This document shows positions 10,938-22,139 of a stretch of DNA of 54,694 nt, piece by piece (position 1 is the stretch's first letter; the number at the start of each line of letters is the position of its first letter). The translations under genes and the position numbers were made by a program. Origin of the DNA: Gnetum montanum (taxonomy: Eukaryota > Streptophyta > Gnetopsida > Gnetales > Gnetaceae); contig MNCI01024321.1 of the NCBI GenBank assembly GCA_015680685.1, positions 35,927 through 90,620 of the forward strand. The letters are read 5' to 3'. A model generated the notes under the pieces. That model ran no database searches and was not told where the DNA came from. It worked only from the letters and a program-made list of their open reading frames with translations.

Positions 10938-10947
10938 CTATAAAAGG
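10938..10947 (+). promoter_or_regulatory. TATA box of the antisense gene (B)
   Basis: CTATAAAAGG followed by a G run lies 251 bp before the exon 1 ATG (T at 10939, ATG at 11190). Copy C has CTATATATAT with the T at 23299 and ATG at 23550, again 251 bp. The equal spacing supports a separate internal promoter firing against gag-pol. Confidence 0.6.
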
Positions 10948-11320
10948 GGGGGGGGAAAGCTTCATTTGTTACATTGCATTCTAAGCGTAAGCGACTAAGC
11001 GAGCATAAGCGTAAACTGCGAAACCTAGCGTAAGCATAAATCCAAACCTCAGCGTAGACGTCGATCGATTAAACCTCAGCATAGATGCCGACTAAACCCC
11101 AGCGTAGACGCCGAGCGTAGAAGGTCAAGCGTAGGTGTGCAGAGTTTCAATCCTCAGCGTAAGCTATCAATCCTAGCGTAGACACCGAGATGGGCAAAGG
11201 CAAGGAGGTGGAAGGGCAGGGGAGGAAGAGTCCTGACTTGACCTTCGCAGAGGAGAGAGAAGCTATGCTGCAGTGCCTGCCCTGGCCAAAGATTCCATCA
11301 TGGCCTGGAACATCACATAG

Positions 11321-12057
11321 GTAGGCTCTGATCCTGTCTCTATTAGTTATTTTTGTTTGTACGTGCTTTGTAGCGTATACAGTCTCGTAGGGGGTTTCGG
11401 CGTATACCCCGAGCGTAAATTTACAGCGTAAAGTCAGGTTAGCGTCGACTTTCATAGCGTAATCTCTTTTCAGTGCACAGCATAATTACTTTTTCTTACA
11501 CAAAACGTAGACAATTGTATCAGCGTATACGCTGAAGGCTATACAGCGTAATAAGTTTTCTATGCACGAAGTTCTGTTTTGTCAGCTTAAGCTTTCTATT
11601 TTATCAGCGTAGACGATCTACACTATGATGGCGTATACGCTGATGGTTTCTTTAGCGTATACGCTGAGTGTACATAGTTGTTCTTTTAAGTATGATACAG
11701 CGTAGACTTGTTTTTCATGTTTCCGGCGTAAACTGTTTGTTCAGTGTTTAGCGTAGACTATTTACGTTGGCCACTTCTGTGGTGTATATGCTGAGGGTTT
11801 CTTCAGTGTATACACTGAGTGTAAGAGGTTCGGGCGTCAGCGTAAATAGTTAATTGTCAGCGTATACGCTGGGTCAGCTAGCGTATACGTCGGGCGTGAA
11901 CAGATTTCGATAGCGTATACGCTAGGTTTAGCAGCGTATACGCCGGGCGTAAATAGTTAGAAAATTTTTCTAAGTGTCAGTCTACGATGTGAACCTTTGT
12001 TTTTCGCGTTGTTTTGATGCATGGCTGATTTTATGTTGGTACTATGGTTTTTTGCAG
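11321..12057 (+). repeat. Palindrome-rich intron 1 of the B antisense gene
   Basis: The intron holds at least six exact GCGTATACGC palindromes (about 11520-11950) and many GCGTAGAC/GCGTAAAC variants. The same words fill the LTRs and leader of the family. Possibly binding sites for a shared regulator; that is inference. Confidence 0.75.
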
Positions 12058-12507
12058 GGACACCAAGCCTTTTCTCCTCGTGGTTGAGCTTGTTGGGGTG
12101 CTAACATGGTTTGGCCCCATGGAGGTGGATGAGCCTACCCCAGACCTAACCGTGGACCACAACAGGGTTTGGTTCAGAGAAGGTGCGTCTGAATTCCTGT
12201 CCTTCATACTGGACAATTTTAAAGTGGTTATCTAGTCACACCTGACTGAACTGGTGGCGCAGAGCATAATTGAGGCAATGCTGCCAAGAGCCACGGAGGG
12301 TGTCGTTGTCTTCATGGAAGACATCGACGAGGGGTAGCTTACGAATGAGGACGGTTCTGCCCATGGGCCCAGGTCCACACGCCCGTTAGCATGCGTGTGG
12401 GCCCGATTACCACGAGGGCAGGACTACCTTGACAACACCTTATTCTTAGCCGCACGTGCGCATACATTGTTCCAGAATCCTCTCGACACAGTGTACCGAG
12501 TGGGCAG
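12058..12507 (+). other. Degenerate FCP1/NLI-like (HAD) phosphatase domain, exon 2 of B
   Basis: The exon encodes KPFLLVVELVGVL, then WFREGASEFLSFILDNFKVV, later RPLACVW, and DYLDNTLFLAARAH followed by QNPLDTVYRV. In FCP1/NLI-interacting-factor phosphatases the matching blocks are a LLVLDLDGTL-type strand, a RPG/F..FL..F.V.IWSS segment, a HKPL..LW helix, and a SNTLLLDDSP segment followed by NPP. Order and spacing fit. The catalytic Asp residues of the first motif are replaced (ELVGVL), and the Asp pair of the last is gone (NTLFLA), so phosphatase activity is unlikely. D keeps the same 450-nt exon open. The match is from memory of the family and needs a profile search. Confidence 0.6.
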
Positions 12508-15500
12508 GTATGACCGTTCAAGTTTATTGCTTCTTTTCGTCGTTTGGCATTTGCCTCGGTTTTGACATCCTTTCGTTTGTAGGGCTAAAGTTAATGCAGA
12601 CAAAATATGTGTCAAGGATGATGGGCTTGCCTTAACTCGTACTGCTCTAGAGGCATTGATGGTGGGTCTCACCCTTCGTAAAGCTGTATTAGGTCTAATG
12701 AAGGGGGATATCGTCTATTTTCACCAACGATTCTCTAGAGCATTGGCAATGTGCCAAGCTCGCGGATGGCTAGATAAAGATTGGTCGGACCAGGGGCCAG
12801 TTTTCCCTCGTGACTCTCATTCAGGCAGCACATCCAAGTCTACTACGGGAGGTAAATGACAATGTCTTTTGGATGTGCTAATGTATTTGTTCAACTGTCG
12901 GGTGTTATGCTGATGTGATGACTTCGAGTTGTGTTTGCAGTTGATGGACCTCCTGGTGGGGATCCTGTTACAACCGGGTGAACTGAGACAACCCTATCAA
13001 TGAAGTTCGGGAAGGTGACTAAGGCCCAAAAATGGTTACGCAACCATGCTTCGCCATCTATTGTTCGCTGCTTGGACAATGACGGCCTTATGGAGCTCTT
13101 CATGACCCCAAGTCCGGATGTATCAATAGGGGAAATGATTGGGATCGTGGATTCTTTTAATGAGTCTGTCTCCTACTACAACACCCGGATTAAGGTTGTT
13201 AAGGTAGTTTTCCATCTGTTGCCAGAATTCTTTTCAAACTTATTTGGGGTACCGGCAGATGGCATAAGTGTAATTTTAGATAGAGCTCATAAGGAGCTCC
13301 ATACGGTGCGTGAATTGGAAGACTGGTTGGTCCTGGCCAAGGGTGCCAAGGGGTTCTCGATGCAGGGGAAAGCAAAGGTTGAGGAGGTAAATGAACTATA
13401 TCCCCTGTTTAAGGCGCAAGTATTTCCCAAAACCCTTTCTCAGGTACAGAATCTTGGGGTTGAGGCTGTACGCGTTATGAGAACTATTCTGGAAACTGGC
13501 ATGCGCTATAACTGGGCTGAATTTCTGTTCTCAGGCATGCACAAGGAGATAGTGCAATTGCGCTCAAATGTCGAGGCGCAATCCCACTTCACCTTTACCT
13601 TCTTCGCTGGTTACCTTCGTCGCTTCGTCGAGTTTTTGGTAGTCCGCGTGGGTAACAAGTTTGTTCTACGGGATTGGGGTCAACTGTCTCGCCCGTGGAT
13701 CAATCACTTGTTTGAGACAGCCAAATCCCAAGATGCGCCTAAGGGCATCGACGAGTCTGTATCTATTAAGATCGGGGGATCGTCGGATACCTCCATTCAT
13801 ACTCATGATAGTCTGGGGTTAGAGCCAGATGATGTGCCCCTCACTGTAAGGAGAGCTGAGCAGGTTATTAAAGAAACCGTTGGCCAGGCCAAAACAAAGC
13901 TGAAGAGACATGAACGCGTAGCTGAGGAAGCTTCTAATGTGAGGGAGCCACGAGTAAAGCGCATAAGATTCAAGATGCCCGGTATGTAGACTTTGCCAGC
14001 TTATTATTTTATTATTTTCGTTTTGTCTATAATTTTTTCTTTTCAATCGCTTACATGTCATTGACGTCTTTGGCTTGATTTGAGAAGTGAGGAAGCAGGC
14101 GTTAGAAACCATTACGGAAGAGGAGGAGACCAACACGGAGAGGAATAATGAAGAGGAGAATGTGGAGAAGGATCAGGGAGGAGGAACGGAGGAATTAAAG
14201 GAGAACACAACAGAAACTGAGCCGTTGGATGACCAGGGTGGTGTCAAACAAATGTTTCGCAGCTTTCTTCAAGGGAATCTGGATTTAGGCAATCCTCCAG
14301 AAGGTGACGAGGAGCATGGTATGTTTTCTTTTTATCTTATTTCAACTTGCCCTGTTAGTTGTCATTTCTACTGTATTTTATTTTCATATTTTCATTTTTC
14401 AGACGAAGGTAGTGAGACCAGGATGGTGCGCTTGGATGTACCCATAAAGACAGTTCCCCCTGAGAGGACCGCTGAGGTTAGTTCATCCCACACCCATGAG
14501 CCATTTACTTGGATGGAAATGCCAAGTAAAATGGATTTTGTGGCTGGAATCGCAGAAGAAGTTGTCGAACGGATTCAGGAGGTCCACCCCGAAATAGGTA
14601 TAATGTTTTTAAATGGTTTGCCGTTTTAGAGTGTCACGCCCTATTTCTGTTGTTTTAACGTTTGATCTTTTCATACGCATAGGTGCCAAGTTGAGGTGGG
14701 ATCCTTCCAAGGTGATTAGCATCGACAGTTTGCCTACACTACCCCCAGAAGTGGAATAGGTACCAAGGCCAGTTTACAATGAGGTGGCGGAAAGCCTTGT
14801 CCATAACGCCAAGTCGGTGTGGACCTGTAGGCGATCCATCGAACAACTATGGTTGCAGATCCAGACAAAGGAGAAGGAAGTCTCCGAGTTATCAGTCGAA
14901 CGCGATGATCTCAAAGCTCGTTATGAATTCGCTTCGGCCTGATTAGCAGGTGATAGTTCTTGGCGAACGTCCGAGATTACATACAATAGATATTGGAACT
15001 TGTTAAATTGCCATGCGTCACTAACTCGGAGGTTCGCGGAACGTAAAGCCCAGATAGACCTATTGAATCTGAAGTGCCAGGATTGGAAGGCATTTGCCTC
15101 CAAGGTGCATAAGTGGGGCAAAGATGAGAAGAATCATAACCACCACTATAAGAAATCATTGAAAGAAGTTTCTATAGAGAAACGACAACTTGAGATGTTT
15201 GTAGAGGGTTTGGGCTTACGTTCTGCGTTCGATACTTTTGCGGAGAATACCATAGTTGAGATGGAATTTCCTAAGAGGGTTATTACCACTGCTTCTGGGG
15301 AAGTTACTATGGGTGAATTTCCTCTGAAATGTCCTGTTTAGTCGGCTGTTGACAAGGGTAAGGCCTTGGCAGACGTCGACCTAGGCCTTGGTGAGACAGA
15401 TTGGGCTAGTTTTTCAGAGGAGGAAATGCTTCGTCAATTGGAGTTTGGTTTGGGGAGATCTCCTATGGTAAGTATTTTGTCATTGTGAAATTGATTCGCT

Positions 15501-15667
15501 AAAGAATGTTTGAAATTTTGACGCTCTCTTGTTCTTATATTGGTTGTCTCATTTTCTATTTTTAGGATGAAGGTGGTGACGATGCTCAAGAGGCTGGCCC
15601 CAGCAGAGCAGGGGCCCCTGACGTTGATGGATCTAAAGGGGACGATCCTCCCATCCCAAATGCTTAG

Positions 15668-15797
15668 TTTTTTTAGTTTTGTTTTTAGTTTTGCCTTTGG
15701 AACTATGCTGACTCAAATTGATACGGAAATTGTAAATTGAAAACTTTGAGATAAATGGAAACTATTGACACTTATAATTGTACAGCATTGCATAAAA
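15668..15797. other. Spacer after the B antisense gene
   Basis: AT-rich sequence between the antisense gene stop and the assembly gap. It probably contains the 3' untranslated region of the antisense gene. No gene is visible. Confidence 0.5.
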
Positions 15798-16400
15798 NNN
15801 NNNNNNNNNNNNNNNNNNNNNNNNNNNNNNNNNNNNNNNNNNNNNNNNNNNNNNNNNNNNNNNNNNNNNNNNNNNNNNNNNNNNNNNNNNNNNNNNNNNN
15901 NNNNNNNNNNNNNNNNNNNNNNNNNNNNNNNNNNNNNNNNNNNNNNNNNNNNNNNNNNNNNNNNNNNNNNNNNNNNNNNNNNNNNNNNNNNNNNNNNNNN
16001 NNNNNNNNNNNNNNNNNNNNNNNNNNNNNNNNNNNNNNNNNNNNNNNNNNNNNNNNNNNNNNNNNNNNNNNNNNNNNNNNNNNNNNNNNNNNNNNNNNNN
16101 NNNNNNNNNNNNNNNNNNNNNNNNNNNNNNNNNNNNNNNNNNNNNNNNNNNNNNNNNNNNNNNNNNNNNNNNNNNNNNNNNNNNNNNNNNNNNNNNNNNN
16201 NNNNNNNNNNNNNNNNNNNNNNNNNNNNNNNNNNNNNNNNNNNNNNNNNNNNNNNNNNNNNNNNNNNNNNNNNNNNNNNNNNNNNNNNNNNNNNNNNNNN
16301 NNNNNNNNNNNNNNNNNNNNNNNNNNNNNNNNNNNNNNNNNNNNNNNNNNNNNNNNNNNNNNNNNNNNNNNNNNNNNNNNNNNNNNNNNNNNNNNNNNNN
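15798..16400. other. Assembly gap (603 N)
   Basis: A run of N in element B. By comparison with A and C it hides the end of the gag-pro unit and the first minisatellite. The corresponding interval from the HLPY motif to the antisense stop is about 910 bp in A and 1057 bp in C but about 743 bp here, so the gap may be undersized. Confidence 0.95.
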
Positions 16401-17261
16401 GCCCTCATAAGGTAGGTGAATTTCTTGATGTATAGGGGAGGAGACCGCTTTCAGTTGGGCCAATCAGGGTCTTCCTAATATTAGGTTGAACCCTGGCATT
16501 TCGTCAACCACAACGAAATCGGCGAACGTGGGAAAGTGGTCCCCCGCTATGAAGTCTAAGGTCACTATGCCTTTGACCATCACGCATGACCCGCTGAATG
16601 ATTTTAAACATGTAGTTACAGTCGGTTTGATTAGCTCCGTCAGCCCTAGTTGTTCAACGATGGGGTATGGTACCACGTTCGTAGCAGCTCCATCATCTAC
16701 GTGGACTCCATGTATCTTGAACTGATTTATGCGTATCGTTATGAACATGGGGGATGTTGTTACCTCCCCTGTTTTCTTATCCCTTTTAATGTTATCGTTG
16801 TGGAAGTTTAGTGGTTTGGACGTTGACCCTTGGGGCAAGTATATTACGGCATGAATGGATGGTTCGTTTGGCAGCAAGTTTTCGCTTACTGGGATCGACG
16901 TCAACATGTGTACCAAGGCTTCACGATGTGTTTGGGATGTAAGAATCAAGTCATACAAGCTTAGCGAAGTGTTCTTCTGCTTGAGTTCTTGTGTGACTTG
17001 TGTTAAAGCCGTTGCCAAGTCTCTACTGTTGGGGGCATTTGTATCAGCGGTGACTGGGTCCATTGGCCCCAGCAGTTTTATTTCATGATTTTTTGGTTCG
17101 TCGTTTTTGCTCGGAGCCATTGCCTTAGACTTATCATGTTGTTTGGATGGTTCACCCTTGTTGCCTGTGCTTGGTTGACTGTTGGGTTGCATCATGGGTA
17201 CAACGTTAAGTGGAGTGGGTTTAGGTGGCCCTACAGCTAACCGTTGATGCTCCTTCTCCAA
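16401..17261 (-). pseudogene. Element B: aspartic protease region
   Basis: Read on the minus strand, this is the C-terminal half of the gag-pro unit. The active-site segment VHVDDGAATNVVPYPI lies near 16710-16665 and NLILGRP near 16485, both typical of Tat-type retropepsins that process gag-pol. The reading frame is open from 17261 to a stop at 16464 (TGG to TAG at the position where A and C have W). It is in frame with gag upstream. The C-terminal tail is lost in the gap. Confidence 0.88.
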
Positions 17262-20125
17262 GCATTCACCTGTAAGCTTATCTGCTAAGTGTTCTCATGT
17301 GTGGCGTGGAGGTGGAGCTGGTCTTAAAGCTTCGGGTTGCCCTAGGATCCGCACCACATATGGAGGCGGGTGGGGTTGGGGTTGGACAGTCGAATGTGAT
17401 TGAGCAGAAGATTGGTTGGACACCCTAATGACGTAAGGACTAGGTTTACCTTGTGTATGTGAGGTGGAGGCTTGGTAAAGATTAGGACTTGCAGATGTGC
17501 TAACAATGTATGGGGTTTGTTTAGGTGGAGGTTGGACCTTCGCTGTTGCAACTGCGAGTGGCACTCGGACTACGAAAGGGGTAGGCCAGGTAGGAGGGGT
17601 TAGATTCGGGGTAGAGACAGCGGGAGGTATGCACACTATGTATGGTTTTTGCGGGGCGGATGATGGTTGAGGAATGGATGCGGATGGAGTGGGAGGAACA
17701 TGCACTACAAAGGGTTTGTTAGGTGTCTGTTGTTTATACTCAGGGTAGACAGTGTTGATGTTGGGTGTCTCGGGTTCATCATCAAGGCAGATTGTATTGA
17801 TAACGTACGGTGCCTCTTTGGTGTTCAAAGGGTCTTTATACACCCGCATAGCCTGGTTCTATTGTTGGACCGGGTTGGCCTCATCAAAGGTGATTTGGCC
17901 TTCGTCGATCATTCGCTGTATGTCCTGCTTTAGTGTGAAATAGTAATCCGTGCCATGCCCATTGTGTTAGTGATAATCGTAGAAGTGATCCATTCTAAAA
18001 CCTTTGGGCACTGGAGGCTCATCTGGCGTTGCTAGGCTTGGGTTCTGGACAAGTTGATAGAACCGATCGTGTCTCTGGATGGCCGTAGGGGATAACTATT
18101 TATGTTTCATTAATCTAGCTTTCAGTAGCTGATCGAATAGCTGAGATGGCTTCATAGGCAATGGCGTATATTGAGAAGGCTCTTTCCTCTCAAAATTTCT
18201 TGTACGGTTTTGTGTTGGGTTCTGTGATGATGATGATTCTAGTGTAGTCACGGGAGTAGGTCTAGTATAGTTAGTAGTGGCTATTGGCAGTTTGTTTAGT
18301 TGTTGCGTTTTTGCTATTGCCACTATGGTTGCTTTAGCCTTCTCTTTATCCTTTTTACTATGTTGATTTTTGAAGGCTAAGTATGCAGAGTGATGGCTAT
18401 TTTGAGACGCCTCTTCTATATTTTTGATTTGTACAAAGGCTTGGTTAAGATTACGCGCATTAAGATAGTACAATTTAGATTTGAAGAAGTCATTAATGGC
18501 CCCCTTTAGAATTGTGAGCAGATATGTCTGTGAGATTGGCTTGTGTAGTTCATTGAGAGCGGCACTCCACCTCTGAATGAATTTCTGCACAGGTTCGAGC
18601 GACACTTATTTAACCTGTATAAGGCTGTCCAATGTCGCCTTAGGTTTCAGGTTATATTTGAACCTAGTCAAGAACTGATGTAACAACTCTTCCAAGGAAA
18701 ATATGGAATTCCTCGGCAGGGCCCAGTACTAATCGAGTGCTCTCCCTGTGAGAAACATAGGGAACACTCGTAAAATGGCATGTGGCCATGCCTGGAGCAA
18801 TGCACATTCTAACCTAAACGTTATTAAGTGAGCGTTGGGGTCCGTTTCTCCATTATATTTAGTTAGTGTTGGCAACGATATGCCTTTGGACAAGGTTAGA
18901 GGTGGGACGGAAGGGCTGATGGGGTCATCGTGGTAGAAGACCACTACCTTCAGCTCTCCGTCGGCAGCCGTTTTGAGGCGCTTGACCTCATCAATTAGTT
19001 CTTGCATTAATTTTTTAGCATCTGCCCAATCTTGGGCACTAGGTGACATGGCAGCTTGAGGTTGTGGCACCTTGTATAGGTTGGACTATTGGATGGTAGG
19101 TTGAAAGGCTGAAAGCTGTGCGGTTGGCGATTGTGCTTGTGGGATGTTTATAGTGTGTGGCACCAGGGGCGGCACATTATAGGTGAGGGGTTATTGTTGC
19201 TGCGGTTGCGGCTGTACTTGGGGAATGTTGGCTGATGGGATCATATGGGGTGGCACGTGGTGGTGAGAGGGTTGATGTGATGGCACACCCATTGCCGCCC
19301 ATTGAACGGTCATGTTTTGTGCAGGAACCCCTTGTTGGGTTACAGCGGTGGAAGGGACCTCGTGCGTTTGGATGTGGGGGATGTAGTGGGCGGACGTGGA
19401 TGCTGGTATCACGTGTGGCATCCCTATCACTCGAGGTGAGAAGGTGGCTCCCGTGTTACTGTGTGGGGGTGGTGCTTGCGAGGATGGGTCTGCTGCTGCA
19501 GCGGGGATGATAGTGAGAGGGAGTGTGCTGAATTGCGGATCAGTTACCAGAAGAACATGAACCAGTGCAAATGTCTTTGGTGGAGGCGCTTGCGCTTGGG
19601 TGAACCTGAGGGGTTGGAGGGGCATGACTTCCCCTGTGCCTGGATGAAACATGGGATTGATGTGTGTTTGTGGCTAAGGGTGTGATAGGAGTCTTCGTGT
19701 TTGGATTGGGTAGCGAACTCATCCTCCTCTTCCGGTTGGAGATCTACTGCAGGCTGATCCAATGACTGGCTCCTTTGTAGGAGGAGTCGTGTGACGAGCT
19801 TTGAGTACTATTCTGGAACAGAGATTATATCGTACGGGGAGGGGATGAACTTGCATCCCCCCCTGTAGAAGAGTTCATACTGCCTCTTTACCTCTATTTT
19901 GGCTCTATCTACTGCCAGACCAGCTTGTATCTTCACACATTTGAAGTTGTACTGGTCCTGGGTTATAATGTTAGAGGCTGGGTTCCTTCCTTGTAACCTT
20001 AGGGACCGGCGGGGCCCCACTGTGGGTTGTACTATCGGCTGTTGAATGACGAGCTGTTGGACAGCCATGATGCCTACCATGTCAATGACTTGAGCGGTTG
20101 TAGCTGTGGTGTTTACGAGGTTCAT
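17262..20125 (-). pseudogene. Element B: gag polyprotein
   Basis: The probable start is ATG 20125 (MNLVNTT, matching C ATG 32643); ATG 20149 is also in frame. The order is: N-terminal region, Gln/Pro/His-rich linker (about 19650-19080), Retrotrans_gag-type domain (about 19000-18400, with ECALLQAW and FIQRWSAALNEL), Lys-rich segment, the knuckle-like motif near 17990-17940 (degraded to FYDYH...DYYF), then the PYVVRVP-rich linker (17720-17330). Gag would build the particle. Stops include those near 19191, 18729, 18606, 18096 and 17295; a frameshift lies between about 19650 and 19760. C matches along the whole length. Confidence 0.88.
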
Positions 20126-20154
20126 GATGACCTGTTGAGGGTATGACACGGTGT

Positions 20155-20834
20155 AGGGGTGTGAAATTAGTGTACTTAGTACAGCGTAAACTTAGGTGGT
20201 AACGTGCAGCGTATACGCTTCAATTTCCAGTGTATAACAACAACATAGACAGTGTATAGGGATGGAGCATATAGGGTCAACGTAGACAAGTCTACAGCGT
20301 AAGGAGTACAGCGTATACGCTGAGCAGCGTATACAATGTCAGGATGTAGCTTAAAATAGGATTACAGTGTATAGAGTGCAGTGTAAACTGGAAAGCAACG
20401 TAGACAAAGTCTACAGCGTAAGGAGAGCAGCGTATACGCTGAGCAGTGTATACAGTGTCAATGCGTAGTGTAAACAGGTTTTACAGCGTACAGTTTGGTA
20501 TAAATGGACAGTAGCGTAAACGAGTTTGCAGCATAAAGAGATTAGCGTAAACAGAGTCTCTGGAAGTTAGTGTGCAGCGTAGAGAAAACCTATGGCATAA
20601 AAATGTGGAATGTAAACTTTAGCAGTCTTGTGGATAGCGTAAGGAAAAATCTGCAGTGTAAAACGTGTAGCATATATGTGGCAGTGTAGATGCTGGGGTT
20701 TCTGCGGATAGAGTCGACGTAGGGTTGACAGCGTAGACGCTGGAAGAGTAGCAGAGGGTGAGTTTTGAACAGGGCAGTGTAAACACTCAGCAGCGTAAAT
20801 GTTGGGAAGCTTGCAAGCAAGGTTTTAGGCAGAG
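20155..20834 (-). repeat. Repeat-rich leader of element B
   Basis: Untranslated leader between PBS and gag. It is full of GCGTAAAC, GCGTAGAC and GCGTATACGC units, at least three of them exact 10-bp palindromes. A ~130-bp direct repeat covers about 20280-20345 and 20400-20460. Coding potential is absent. C has a different array (47-bp units) at the same position. Confidence 0.7.
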
Positions 20835-20836
20835 GT

Positions 20837-20857
20837 CCTCCTTTTAGCGCCAATTTC
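20837..20857 (-). other. Primer-binding site of element B (candidate)
   Basis: On the minus strand GAAATTGGCGCTAAAAGGAGG directly follows the LTR end GGTACA; TTGGCGCTA...GGAGG is the expected place for the tRNA primer. C has a related sequence (33397-33419). I do not assign the tRNA species. Confidence 0.55.
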
Positions 20858-22139
20858 TGTACCGTTTGAAATCGTCGGTCTCCAGCTGGAAGGAAACAGA
20901 GGCCTTGGGATCACAGGACGTGCACAGAAGACCCTACCTTCGCCTAAGGACGAGCTGGAATGAACGAAGGTAGAGTACCTTGGGTGGTCCACACGCAGAT
21001 CAGACAAGGATTTCCCTAAACGTACACCGAAGTGCTATACGTTGAGTTATACGTAAACAGCGTAACGGGCGTGAATTAGAGCGTAAACAACGTAAACGAT
21101 GCGAACAGAGCATAGACGTAAACAAGCGCAAACAGAATACATGCAAGAATTAATGCAGACTGTAAATAATTGTAGGAAGAAAATGTAACAATGGCATTAC
21201 AGAATGAGAGTACAATGCACCAGTCTAACGCAATTGTGACTGGAACACAAGGCGGAAGAAAAGCCCCAGTGGATGCAGGGATGATTGTTGCTGGTTCACA
21301 CTGTAAGCACAGCGTAGAGGTTGTATGTTCAGTGTATAGGGTTGTCCAGCATAAGAGGTTTTGTGCTATGGTTCTCAGTGTCTCTATTCTCTGGTGTGCT
21401 CTGGGAATTTGCCACCTGTCTGGATTTCATGAAAAATTGTGGTTTTATACAGGTTTTGACGGCAGACTCGGGTTGGGTGACACGTGGCGTGTTGATCGGG
21501 TGCAAGGGCGTAAAATTTATAAGCGTACAATATATTACATTTGCCAGGCGTATACGCTGGGCGTATACGTTGTCTGCAGCGAGCGTAGACTGTGGGCGTA
21601 TACGCTAGGCGTATACGCTGGAGGTGCTGGGTGTATGCGAACTTGGGCGTAGATGTCGTGGACGTTGGCGTATACGCTGGTGGATGCTGGGCGTATACGT
21701 TGATGGATGCTGGCCGTATACGCTCCAGCGTATACGTTGAAGATTACTGCCTTGTGCCAAATCTCGCTCTGTAGTGCTATTTTCATGTCGTCTTTGGAGG
21801 TTTCATGCCAGGCGTATGCATCCATTGTACTTGCTGAGCGTACATGTGAGGCATGTACACTGGGCGTGTACGCTGGACGTCTACGCTGGGTGTATACGCT
21901 CGGCGTATACGCTGTGAATTTCGAGCGTACAGGTTGGGCGTACACACTGAGAATTTGAGCGTATACGCTGGGAATGTACACTTGGGCGTATACGCTGGGA
22001 CTGCGTACTTAGTGAAAATTAAGCATTTGATCTCCAAAGTTGCCATGTTTGACACCAAATGTAGTTGTGGTCGTCTGATGGTCCTAGGGACCTGGTTGGT
22101 GTTGGACAAGTACTAGGCTCAAAATTTTGTGGTGTTTCA
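20858..22139 (-). mobile_element. Element B 5' LTR
   Basis: Read on the minus strand it starts TGAAACACCACAAAATTTTG at 22139 and ends ACGGTACA at 20858 (1282 bp). U3 carries many GCGTATACGC-type palindromes (about 21545-22000). TATA is GTATAAAACC at 21450-21441. The U5 hairpin CTACCTTCG/CGAAGGTAG is at 20934-20942 and 20965-20973. Right of 22139 the RT of element C is interrupted, so B is inserted in C; the expected target duplication is ATGGT (22140-22144). Confidence 0.88.

Larger units (their letters stand above)
11190..15667 (+). pseudogene. Element B: antisense 8-exon gene (complete, with six stops)
   Basis: This is the most complete copy of the extra gene, opposite to gag-pol and between protease and RT. 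Exons are 11190-11320, 12058-12507, 12583-12851, 12941-13981, 14088-14318, 14403-14597, 14683-15467 and 15566-15667; all introns are GT...AG and phases (2,2,1,1,1,1,0) join correctly. Total is 3204 nt, about 1067 codons. The order is: short N-terminus (MGKGKEVEG), degenerate FCP1/NLI-like phosphatase domain (exons 2-3), an unrecognised 347-residue domain (exon 4) ending in a basic VKRIRFK stretch that could be nuclear targeting, a Glu-rich segment (exon 5), exon 6 with PFTWMEMPSKMDF, a coiled-coil-like exon 7, and an acidic tail. Stops are at 12233, 12335, 12979, 14757, 14940 and 15339; no frameshift. Function is not known. Splice sites are my reading and need RNA support. Confidence 0.8.

Noticed and set aside
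13000-15472. The plus-strand frames between 12 and 15.5 kb as an independent cellular gene
   Set aside because: The same gene occurs in four nested copies at the same internal position, so it belongs to the element.
15713-16463. Four long open frames of about 220 codons
   Set aside because: They are made almost entirely of N from the assembly gap.
21191-21981. Open frames of about 150 codons on both strands
   Set aside because: They lie in the U3/R part of LTR B and are produced by the GCGTATACGC repeats, which give YTPSVYA-like peptides in several frames. They are not conserved as protein in LTR A or C.
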